From the NCBI RefSeq assembly GCF_014489115.1, contig NZ_JACTAH010000001.1:1116001-1180000 (forward strand): a DNA stretch of 64,000 nucleotides, read 5' to 3'. This DNA comes from Thauera sedimentorum (GTDB lineage Bacteria; Pseudomonadota; Gammaproteobacteria; Burkholderiales; Rhodocyclaceae). A model generated the notes under the pieces. That model was not told the DNA's origin. It worked only from the letters and a program-made list of their open reading frames with translations, and did no database searches. Positions 49,059-55,896 of the stretch are shown in pieces. Made by a program: the position numbers and the translations under genes. Position 1 is the stretch's first letter. The number at the start of each line of letters is the position of its first letter.

Positions 49059-49967
49059 TCAGGCCGCCTCGCCGACGGCAGCGAGCAGGGCCAGCGGGCC
49101 GACCGCGCGGATCTGCTCGATCTGCGCGGGCCGGCGCACGAACAGCGAGCCGGCAAATCCCAGCGCGTTCACCGAGATGTCCTGCCAGTGCTCGTGGCGC
49201 CGGGGGACCACCATCAGCCAGTCGCGGTCGAGCAGCAGGTTGTAGGGCGGCATCGGGTCGGCGTTCGGAGGCAGGTCCAGCGCCGTGCAGGCGGCCGCGA
49301 AGGCCTCGTGCAGCCGGGGGCCGGCCTCGTCCGGAAGCGTCCAGTCGACCGCGGCCAGCGAGACGAAGGCGTGGCGGAAGGGCAGGCCGGCAAGCGTGCG
49401 CGTGCCGGTGTGCGGCGGCTGCTGCGCGAGCCGGTCGGCATAGGCGCGCAGCGAGGCCTCGCCCGCCGCGGCGGGAATCCATTGCAGATGCTTGTGATGC
49501 TGGCTGGCGCCGGCCGTCGCCCCGCCGTTGTAGAAGCCCAGTCCGCCGAGCGGCCCCATCACCCGGGCCAGCGCGGCAAAGTCCGCCGCGGTGAGCGGGG
49601 CGGTCTGCGCCTCGTAGGCGCGGGTGATCACCAGCAGATGGCGGTCGATCACCGGAAACTTGTTCAGCACCGCCAGATGCGCCTCGCCGAGCGGGCCGAC
49701 GGTGAGTTCGGGTTCGGGCGGCAGAAAGGGGTTGAAGTTGCCGTCCCGCCGTCCGGCGGCCTGTTCGCGCGCCGCGTGCTTGCGTTCGATGCTGGAGATC
49801 CAGCGCACGGTGAAGGGCAGGACCACGGGCTCGAGCGCGGCCTGTTCCGTGTGGATGGGCTGCAGGATGTCCTGCGCGAGCGCGCCGGCACGCGTCCGGT
49901 CGATGTCCGCGAGTAGCCCGGACGGGTGCGCGGCGGGAGAGGGAGCGAGGGAGGCAGGCGAAGACAT
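49059..49967 (-). CDS. Ap4A phosphorylase / ATP adenylyltransferase-like protein
   Basis: A 302-residue HIT-superfamily protein. It has FNPFLPPEPELTVG, NKFPVIDRHLLVITRAYEAQ, the active-site segment ASQHHKHLQWIP, and a DWLMVVPRRHEHW C-terminal domain. These match Apa1/Apa2-type enzymes that split diadenosine tetraphosphate. The start at 49967 is chosen for the MSSPASLAP opening; the frame is open further upstream through the S4 gene. Divergent from the S4 gene. Confidence 0.85.
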   Translation of the reverse strand: MSSPASLAPSPAAHPSGLLADIDRTRAGALAQDILQPIHTEQAALEPVVLPFTVRWISSIERKHAAREQAAGRRDGNFNPFLPPEPELTVGPLGEAHLAVLNKFPVIDRHLLVITRAYEAQTAPLTAADFAALARVMGPLGGLGFYNGGATAGASQHHKHLQWIPAAAGEASLRAYADRLAQQPPHTGTRTLAGLPFRHAFVSLAAVDWTLPDEAGPRLHEAFAAACTALDLPPNADPMPPYNLLLDRDWLMVVPRRHEHWQDISVNALGFAGSLFVRRPAQIEQIRAVGPLALLAAVGEAA

Positions 49968-50046
49968 GGCAGCGGGCAGGGTTCTCGGCGACAATCCGGG
50001 TCCGCGCAATTTTACGCGCTGCCGCCGGGCGGCGCCGGAGCACAGC

Positions 50047-50271
50047 ATGTCACAGAACTTCGCCGTACGGGGCGACCACATCCAGCTCGACCAGTTGCTC
50101 AAGACACTGGGCCTGGTGGACTCCGGCGGCGCCGCGCACGCGGCGGTCGAGGCCGGCCAGGTGCAGGTGGACGGCAAGGTCGAAAGCCGCAAACGCGCAA
50201 AACTGCGCCCCGGCCAGCGGGTGAGCTTTGCCGGCGAAACAGTGGTGCTGGTGGCAGAAGGCGAAGCCTGA
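50047..50271 (+). CDS. Small S4-domain RNA-binding protein (YbcJ-like)
   Basis: A 74-residue protein, essentially one S4 domain (IQLDQLLKTLGLVDSGGAAHAAVEAGQVQVDG in parts, then RVSFAGETVVLV). It resembles YbcJ-type RNA-binding proteins. Its last 18 codons recur 305 bp downstream, as part of a tandem duplication. Confidence 0.88.
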   Translation: MSQNFAVRGDHIQLDQLLKTLGLVDSGGAAHAAVEAGQVQVDGKVESRKRAKLRPGQRVSFAGETVVLVAEGEA

Positions 50272-50475
50272 ACGCCCGCGAGCGCGGCAGGGGTGCTGTA
50301 GGAGCGGCCTTGGCCGCGATTGCAGCGGTGGTAGCTGCACATGCCGCATCGCGGCCAAGGCCGCTCCTACAGGGGATGCGGTGTTCAGCCGGGCAGGCGG
50401 CGATGTACGCGAGCCTTGCGTCGGCCGGACAGCTTCTCCCAGATCCATCCGCAGGGCAGGTCCTCGCCGATGAGT
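50217..50475 (+). repeat. Tandem duplication unit 1 (S4 end, REP pair, channel-gene end remnant)
   Basis: This segment contains the genuine S4 3' end, a REP pair at 50298-50370, and a non-functional copy (about 50389-50475) of the 3' end of the downstream channel gene. It matches 50522-50780 at an offset of 305 bp with scattered substitutions. Confidence 0.93.
50298..50370. repeat. REP-like palindromic pair
   Basis: Inverted 23-base arms (50298-50320 and 50348-50370), core GAGCGGCCTTGGCCGCGAT, inside duplication unit 1. Confidence 0.92.
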
Positions 50476-50498
50476 ATCGCGGCCAAGGCCGCTCCTAC
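50476..50498. repeat. Half REP element at the duplication junction
   Basis: A single right-hand arm, ATCGCGGCCAAGGCCGCTCC followed by TAC, without its partner, lies exactly between the two duplication units (spacer 50476-50521). Confidence 0.85.
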
Positions 50499-50521
50499 AC
50501 GGGGGATGGTGCGTGCTGGAT

Positions 50522-50780
50522 GCGGGTGAGCTTTGCCGGTGAAAGAGTGGTGCTGGTGGCAGAAGGCGAAGCCTGAACGCTCGCGAACAGGGCGGGGGTG
50601 CTGTAGGAGCGGCCTTGGCCGCGATCACGGCGGTGGTAGCTGCACATGCCGCATCGCGGCCAAGGCCGCTCCTACAGGGGATGCGGTATTCAGCCGGGCA
50701 GGCGGCGATGTACGCGAGCCTTGCGTCGGCCGGCCAGCTTTTCCCAGATCCATCCGCCGGGGAGGTCCTCGCCGGTGAGC
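50522..50780 (+). repeat. Tandem duplication unit 2 (S4 end remnant, REP pair, channel-gene end)
   Basis: Second unit: an S4 3'-end remnant (50522-50576, still ending VLVAEGEA and a stop), a REP pair at 50603-50675, and the genuine 3' end of the K+ channel gene from 50690. The gene-free stretch 50272-50689 is thus fully explained by the duplication and REP elements. Confidence 0.93.
50603..50675. repeat. REP-like palindromic pair
   Basis: Inverted arms at 50603-50625 and 50653-50675, same core as the other copies; the internal spacer differs slightly from the unit 1 element. Confidence 0.92.
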
Positions 50781-52429
50781 ACGTAGGTCAGCGCATGCTC
50801 GTTCGCCAGGCATAGCGCAAGGTCGCTGCGCGCGGCGCGGCGGCCGACCAGCAGCAACTCGTCTCCCGCACGCACCACCGTTTCGCCGCGCGGCATGATC
50901 AGATGGTCGTCGTCGTCGCGCTCCATGTACACCGCCTCGCAGGCGAGGTATTCGTTGCGGTTGTGCGGCGAACGCAGCAGGGCGTCCAGGGTGATGTCCT
51001 CGCCGGCCATCAGCCGGCGGTAGAGCGCGGGCGTGCGGGACAGGTTGATGCGCTCGCTCCACACGGTGGGCACGTCCCAGCCGAAGCGGCCGGTCAGGCG
51101 CTTGAGCAGCCAGTTGCACCATTCCTCGTCGCGCTGCTTCATCTCCTCCAGGAAAGGCACCAGCAGCGGGGTGGTGAGGATGGCCAGGCACTCATGGGCG
51201 ATGATCTCGCTCGGCACCATGTTGAAGTCGGCGTCGAAGGCGTCGAACAGCGCGTGGTTGCTGTAGTGGTTCTGCCGCAGCACGATGAACAGCTCGCGGT
51301 TCAGTTCGCGCGCGGTGACGGCGATGGACAGGTTGTCCACGTCCGAGCTGGTGCCGGCGACGATGCCGACCGCGTCCTTCACGCCGGCGGCGTTGAGCGC
51401 CGGCGCCCCGGTGCCGTCGCCCTGCACCCAGCGGTGGTCGACGTCGTCCGGCGGGTGGCGGTCGATGATGGTCAGCGGCACTTCCTTGCGGTCGAGCGCC
51501 TGCACCATGACCCGGCCGAAGCGCCCGTGCCCGCACAGGATCCACTTGCCGCGCGGCGGCTCGCGGTGGTGCTCCACCGTGGTGCCGGGCAGGCCGGTGA
51601 GCCAGGCCAGCAGCTGCCAGGCGGGCGGCGACTGCAGCGCCAGCCCGAGGTAGTCGCCGAACTTCTCGAAGGGGTTGATGATGTGGCGCGTGCCGAAGGA
51701 GGCCATGTTGGCCGCGGTTTCCGCCGATTCCGCGCGGCACAGGGCCGGCAGGCGGGGGGCCAGCAGGCGGGCGGCGATGGCGATGGCCAGGTTGGCGCTG
51801 TCGTCGTTGGTGAGCGCGATCACGCCCACGCAGTGCGGGCTGGTCAGGCCGGCGAAGCGCAGGGTCTCGGGGTTGGAGGCGTCGGCCGCCAGGGCCGGTA
51901 CGTCGGCGGCGTAGCCGTGCAGGTCGACTTCGCCGACCTTGTTCTCGTCCATCTCCACCACTACCGCGCGCTGGCCGAGGCGGTCGAGCGCGCTGCAGAT
52001 CAGCCGGCCGGTCTCGCCATAGCCGCACACCAGGAAGAAGGGCTCGCGCAGGCGCCGCACCGCGCGCATGAAGCGCTGGGTCTGCACCGCCTGGCGCAGG
52101 CTGCGGTCGGAGAGCAGGGAGAACACCGTGCCCACGGTGTAGGCCCAGCCGACCACCGACAGGTAGATGCAGATCGTCACCCACAGGCGCTGCTGGTCGG
52201 AGAAGTCGTAGAGGATCTCGCCGAAGCCGATGGTGGTGGCGGTGTAGCTGATGAAGTAGAAGGCGTGGAAGAAGCTCAGGTAATGCACCCGGCCGTCGGC
52301 GTCCACGCCCGGCGACAGCGTCAGCCCCAGCACCGAGATGGCGATGATGGAGATCAGCAGGATCAGCGGCGCGCGCAGGCGCCGCATGATCAGGAAGAAG
52401 ATGCTCTGATGGCGGGGCAGGGGCGTCAT
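50690..52429 (-). CDS. K+ channel protein with two RCK/TrkA-N domains
   Basis: A 579-residue ion channel subunit. Two transmembrane helices (about 14-38 and 85-110) flank a pore loop with selectivity filter TTIGFGE, an F variant of TVGYG. Two cytoplasmic Rossmann RCK domains follow (FLVCGYGETGRLICSAL from about 130; WILCGHGRFGRVMVQAL from about 290), and then a TrkA-C-like C-terminus (about 480-560). It is upstream on the minus strand of nothing else; DUF6394 precedes it by 19 bp. The 3' end is duplicated. Confidence 0.9.
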   Translation of the reverse strand: MTPLPRHQSIFFLIMRRLRAPLILLISIIAISVLGLTLSPGVDADGRVHYLSFFHAFYFISYTATTIGFGEILYDFSDQQRLWVTICIYLSVVGWAYTVGTVFSLLSDRSLRQAVQTQRFMRAVRRLREPFFLVCGYGETGRLICSALDRLGQRAVVVEMDENKVGEVDLHGYAADVPALAADASNPETLRFAGLTSPHCVGVIALTNDDSANLAIAIAARLLAPRLPALCRAESAETAANMASFGTRHIINPFEKFGDYLGLALQSPPAWQLLAWLTGLPGTTVEHHREPPRGKWILCGHGRFGRVMVQALDRKEVPLTIIDRHPPDDVDHRWVQGDGTGAPALNAAGVKDAVGIVAGTSSDVDNLSIAVTARELNRELFIVLRQNHYSNHALFDAFDADFNMVPSEIIAHECLAILTTPLLVPFLEEMKQRDEEWCNWLLKRLTGRFGWDVPTVWSERINLSRTPALYRRLMAGEDITLDALLRSPHNRNEYLACEAVYMERDDDDHLIMPRGETVVRAGDELLLVGRRAARSDLALCLANEHALTYVLTGEDLPGGWIWEKLAGRRKARVHRRLPG

Positions 52430-52448
52430 CGCGGATGCCCGGCGGCGT

Positions 52449-52832
52449 TCAGCGCCGCTGCATGATGGTCTCGGCGATCAGGATGACCACCGAGATGAAG
52501 TTGGCGAGCAGCGCGCCGCCGGACAGCGAGACGATCTTGGCGGTCATGTCCGGGGTGAGGCCGGCCGGGGCGATGTGTGCCGCGTAGCCCCACACCATGG
52601 CGGCGGCGATCAGCTGCAGGTCGGCCACCAGGCTGGTGGACAGATGCACCGCGCCGATCTGCGTGCGGTCGCCGAACTTGAGCACGGTGGCGATCAGGCT
52701 CACCACGATGGCGGCGAACAGTTCGTATATGTCGTGATGTGACGGATTGTCGATGTCGCCGATGAAGAAGCCGAAATTGAGCGTGGCGGCGAGTACGATG
52801 AAGAAGCCGAAGATGACTTTTTCCAGGTTCAC
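52449..52832 (-). CDS. DUF6394-like small membrane protein
   Basis: A 127-residue protein started at GTG 52832 (NLEKVIFGFFIVLAATLNFGFF). It has three to four hydrophobic helices and HHDIYELFAAIVVSLIATVLKFGDRTQIG in two parts. It resembles DUF6394 proteins, which are often adjacent to this kind of channel. It probably forms an operon with the channel gene and may be an accessory subunit; that is inference. Confidence 0.65.
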   Translation of the reverse strand: MNLEKVIFGFFIVLAATLNFGFFIGDIDNPSHHDIYELFAAIVVSLIATVLKFGDRTQIGAVHLSTSLVADLQLIAAAMVWGYAAHIAPAGLTPDMTAKIVSLSGGALLANFISVVILIAETIMQRR

Positions 52833-52959
52833 GATGGCATCCGGGTGGCTTGGGGCCCGGCCATTATAGGGGCTCCCCCGGCGCCTTGCCGTGCTCCCGG
52901 GCACGCAGTGCTTGCCGCCGGTCAACATCCTCGCGGGAGGGCAGCGTTAGCATCTGCTC

Positions 52960-54126
52960 ATGAACAGCTTGCGTGCGTGGCTGCTTGGCCTTCTGCTTTC
53001 CTTCGTCGTGGCGCCGGCCGCGGCGGAGGTGGGCGTGCACGTGTTCTGGCAGCAGGGCTGCCCGCACTGCGAGCGGGCAATCGCCTTCCTCGCGCCGCTG
53101 GCCGGCGGCGAGGTCGATCTGCGCACCCACGAGATCAGCGCCGAAGGGCCGGCCCGCGAGGCCTTCATGGCCATCGTCGAGGCGGTGGGCATCGAACGGC
53201 CCAGCGTGCCCATGGTGGTGATCGGCAACCAGGTCTTCCTCGGCTTCGACGGTCCCGAGGGCAGCGGGCGGGCCTGGCTGGCGGCCATCGAGCACTGCAG
53301 GGCCAACGACTGCGTGGATCTGCTCACCGGCTTGCAGACCAACGCGCCACAGGGCGAACTTGCGCCGCCTTCGCCGCCGCCCTCGGTGCGCCTGCCCATG
53401 CTCGGCGAGTTGCAGCTGCAGGGCCTCTCCTTGCCCGCGCTGACCGTGCTGCTCGGCACGCTCGACGGCTTCAACCCGTGCGCGATGTGGGTGCTGGTGT
53501 TCCTGCTCGGCCTGCTGGTGCCGATGCAGGACGCCCTGCGCCGCTGGACGCTGGGCGCGGCCTTCCTGCTGGCCTCCGCCGGGGTGTATTTCCTGTTCAT
53601 GGCCGCCTGGCTCAATGCCCTGCAGTTCATGGCCGCAACGAACTGGGTGCGCAGCGCGATCGCCGTGGTGGCGCTGGCTGCGGGTGGCTATTACCTGATC
53701 GACGTGCTGCGCAATCCGCAGATGGCCTGCCCGGTCGGCCAGTCGGACGGGCGCCGCAAGGTGTTCGAGCGCCTGCGCGGTGCGGCGGCCGAACCGCGCT
53801 TCCTGCTCGCGCTGGCGGGCATCGTCGGGCTGGCGGTGGCGGTGAACCTGGTCGAACTGCTGTGCTCGGCGGGCCTGCCGGCGGTCTATGCCCAGGTGCT
53901 GGCGATGAACGAACTGCCCGCCGGGCAGCACTACGCCTACCTGGCGCTCTACCTGTTCTTCTTCATGCTCGACGACCTGGCGGTGTTCGCGGTGGCGATG
54001 ATCACGCTGCAGGTCACCGGCCTGTCGGCGCGTTTCGCGCGCGTCCTGCGCGTAGGCGGTGGGGTGCTGTTGCTGGGGATCGGGCTGGCGATGCTGTTCC
54101 GTCCGGAGTGGCTCAGCATCGCCTGA
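52960..54126 (+). CDS. Glutaredoxin-like / DsbD-like membrane fusion protein
   Basis: A 388-residue protein with a signal peptide (cleavage near AAA-EV) and a periplasmic thioredoxin-fold domain (about 24-125) with the CxxC motif CPHC and cis-Pro in RPSVPMVVIGNQVFLGF. A linker rich in Pro follows. The rest is a polytopic membrane domain (about 160-385) containing DGFNPCAMW and ELLCSAGLP, the paired cysteines typical of DsbD/CcdA. It likely passes electrons from the cytoplasm to the fused periplasmic domain. The partner is unknown. Confidence 0.85.
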   Translation: MNSLRAWLLGLLLSFVVAPAAAEVGVHVFWQQGCPHCERAIAFLAPLAGGEVDLRTHEISAEGPAREAFMAIVEAVGIERPSVPMVVIGNQVFLGFDGPEGSGRAWLAAIEHCRANDCVDLLTGLQTNAPQGELAPPSPPPSVRLPMLGELQLQGLSLPALTVLLGTLDGFNPCAMWVLVFLLGLLVPMQDALRRWTLGAAFLLASAGVYFLFMAAWLNALQFMAATNWVRSAIAVVALAAGGYYLIDVLRNPQMACPVGQSDGRRKVFERLRGAAAEPRFLLALAGIVGLAVAVNLVELLCSAGLPAVYAQVLAMNELPAGQHYAYLALYLFFFMLDDLAVFAVAMITLQVTGLSARFARVLRVGGGVLLLGIGLAMLFRPEWLSIA

Positions 54127-54136
54127 GCCGGCGGTT

Positions 54137-54553
54137 TCAGCCTTCGTGCAGGTCGCCGTCCACGTAGTACCAGTGTCCGTCCTCGCGGACGAAGCGGCTC
54201 GTCTCATGCAGGCGCGAAGCCCGGCCGCCGACGCGACAGCGGGCGATGAACTCGACGATGGCCTCGTCCGGGCCGGTCTGTTCGTGGCGCAGCACCTGCA
54301 GGCCTATCCACTTGGCCGCCGCCAGCTCGGCAGGGTCGATCGATTCCGGGCGGGTGGACGGATGTGCGGTGGCCAGCAGCCAGTCGGTCAGGCGCAGCGC
54401 GTAGGCGCTGTACCGCGAGCGCATCAGCGCTTCGGCCGTGGCAGGCGGGCGGCTGCCGTCATGGGCGGGCCCGCAACAGTCGGCGTAGGGCAGGCCGGAC
54501 TGGCAGGGGCAGGCGGGGGAGGCGGTGCGCTTGGCGGGCATGGCTGTGGTCAA
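54137..54553 (-). CDS. YchJ-family protein (UPF0225) with SEC-C motif
   Basis: A 138-residue protein with an N-terminal SEC-C zinc motif (CPCQSGLPYADCCGP) and an NTF2-like domain (ALMRSRYSAYALRLTDWLLATAH in parts, then RFVREDGHWYYVDG). The order and length match YchJ. Function is unknown. It is convergent with the DsbD-like gene (10 bp) and divergent from DUF502. Confidence 0.9.
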   Translation of the reverse strand: MTTAMPAKRTASPACPCQSGLPYADCCGPAHDGSRPPATAEALMRSRYSAYALRLTDWLLATAHPSTRPESIDPAELAAAKWIGLQVLRHEQTGPDEAIVEFIARCRVGGRASRLHETSRFVREDGHWYYVDGDLHEG

Positions 54554-54642
54554 CGGTGCTGCGGCAAAGCGCGCATCATAGCGCCGGAGGGGCTTGTTAC
54601 ACTTGTGGCGCTTACCGCCACCGATCGCAGGGCCATGACACG

Positions 54643-55365
54643 ATGACCGCCAAGTCGCATGAACGCATCAAGCACACCCGCCGCTACCTGATCGTCGGCG
54701 TGCTGACCGCCGCGCCGCTGTGGGTGACCTGGCTGGTGTTCGATTTCCTGTTCTCGCAGTTGTCCAAGATGGGCATTCCCTGGGTGGTGGCGCTGGCGCG
54801 CGCACTGCGCGGCCCCGCCCCCAGCGTGGCGGACTTTCTGCTGCAGCCGCTGTTCCAGTCCTTCCTCGGCCTGGTGTTCACCGTGCTGGTGTTCTACCTG
54901 CTGGGCTGGTTCGCCACCCAGGTGATCGGCCAGCGCATCATCGACTGGATGGAACGCCTGGTGCAGGGCATCCCGCTGGTGGCGGCCATCTACGGCGGCA
55001 CCAAGCGTTTTCTCGCCGCGGTCAAGGAGAAGCCCGCCGGGGTACAGCGCGTGGTGCTGATCAACTTCCCGTCGGAGCAGATGAAGGCGGTGGGCTTCGT
55101 CACCCGGGTGATCCGCGACGAGTCCAGCGGCGAGGATCTGGCCGCAGTGTATGTGCCGACCTCGCCCAACCCCACCTCGGGCTACATCGAGATCGTGCCC
55201 ATCTCCCAGGTGGTGTCCACCGACTGGACCATGGACGAGGCGATGAGCTTCGTGATGACCGGCGGCGCCACCTCGCCCGAGCAGATCCGCTTCAGGAACC
55301 CGCCCTCGGTCGATGCCGACGCCCTCCGGCCGGAACCGCCGGCAGAAGGGGCAGCGAAGGGCTGA
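54643..55365 (+). CDS. DUF502 membrane protein
   Basis: A 240-residue protein with two transmembrane helices (about 13-35 and 68-95) and a soluble C-terminal domain including VQGIPLVAAIYGGTKRFL and VYVPTSPNPTSGYIEIVP, diagnostic of DUF502. The family resembles plant LCV proteins; molecular role is unknown. The C-terminal tail is Pro/Ala-rich. A 178-bp tandem repeat array starts 6 bp after its stop. Confidence 0.92.
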   Translation: MTAKSHERIKHTRRYLIVGVLTAAPLWVTWLVFDFLFSQLSKMGIPWVVALARALRGPAPSVADFLLQPLFQSFLGLVFTVLVFYLLGWFATQVIGQRIIDWMERLVQGIPLVAAIYGGTKRFLAAVKEKPAGVQRVVLINFPSEQMKAVGFVTRVIRDESSGEDLAAVYVPTSPNPTSGYIEIVPISQVVSTDWTMDEAMSFVMTGGATSPEQIRFRNPPSVDADALRPEPPAEGAAKG

Positions 55366-55418
55366 TGTTTGAACTGGCCCCGTCGCCGCGTGACGACGGC
55401 ACGAAGCCCGGCGCGCAT

Positions 55419-55491
55419 GTAGGAGCGGCCTTGGCCGCGATGCGGTTCTCGTTGTTCCGCACGCCGCAATCGCGGCCAAGGCCGCTCCTAC
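55419..55491. repeat. REP-like palindromic pair, array unit 1
   Basis: Inverted 23-base arms at 55419-55441 and 55469-55491 with core GAGCGGCCTTGGCCGCGAT. Confidence 0.92.
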
Positions 55492-55596
55492 AGGGGGCGA
55501 GGGCCGATCCGCCGGCAAGGCGCACAGCGACCGGGAGGTCTGGCGTGTGAACTGGCACCGTCGCCGCGTGACGGCGGCACGGAGCCCAGCGCGCAT

Positions 55597-55669
55597 GTAG
55601 GAGCGGCCTTGGCCGCGATGCGGCTTTCGTTGTTCCGCACGCCGCAATCGCGGCCAAGGCCGCTCCTAC
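55597..55669. repeat. REP-like palindromic pair, array unit 2
   Basis: Same element as in unit 1, shifted by exactly 178 bp. Confidence 0.92.
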
Positions 55670-55774
55670 AGGGGGCGAGGGCTGATCTGCCGGCAAGGCG
55701 CACGGCAACCGGGACGTCTGGCGTGTGAACTGGCACCGTCGCCGCGTGACGGCGGCACGGAGCCCGGTGCGCAT

Positions 55775-55847
55775 GTAGGAGCGGCCTTGGCCGCGATGCG
55801 GTTCTCGTTGTTCCGCACGCCGTAATCGCGGCCAAGGCCGCTCCTAC
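55775..55847. repeat. REP-like palindromic pair, array unit 3
   Basis: Third copy, again 178 bp on; the incomplete unit ends shortly after its right arm. Confidence 0.92.
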
Positions 55848-55896
55848 AGGGGGCGATGTCGCATCGGCCCCGGTCGTCGCTTAAATTAACGCCTTG

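Larger units (their letters stand above)
55371..55857. repeat. 178-bp tandem repeat array with embedded REP pairs
   Basis: Two complete units (55371-55548 and 55549-55726) and a third incomplete one (from 55727) fill the 531-bp gap between DUF502 and acnA. Each has a GAACTGGC start, a GTCGCCGCGTGACGGCGGCA segment, and one REP pair. Units differ by scattered substitutions. No gene is seen in the gap. Confidence 0.93.

Noticed and set aside
50522..50576. Second S4-domain gene
   Set aside because: Only the last 18 codons are present; it is a remnant in the tandem duplication without the N-terminal two thirds.
55371..55857. CRISPR array
   Set aside because: Periodic repeats are 178 bp long, contiguous and palindrome-bearing, without unique spacers or cas genes.
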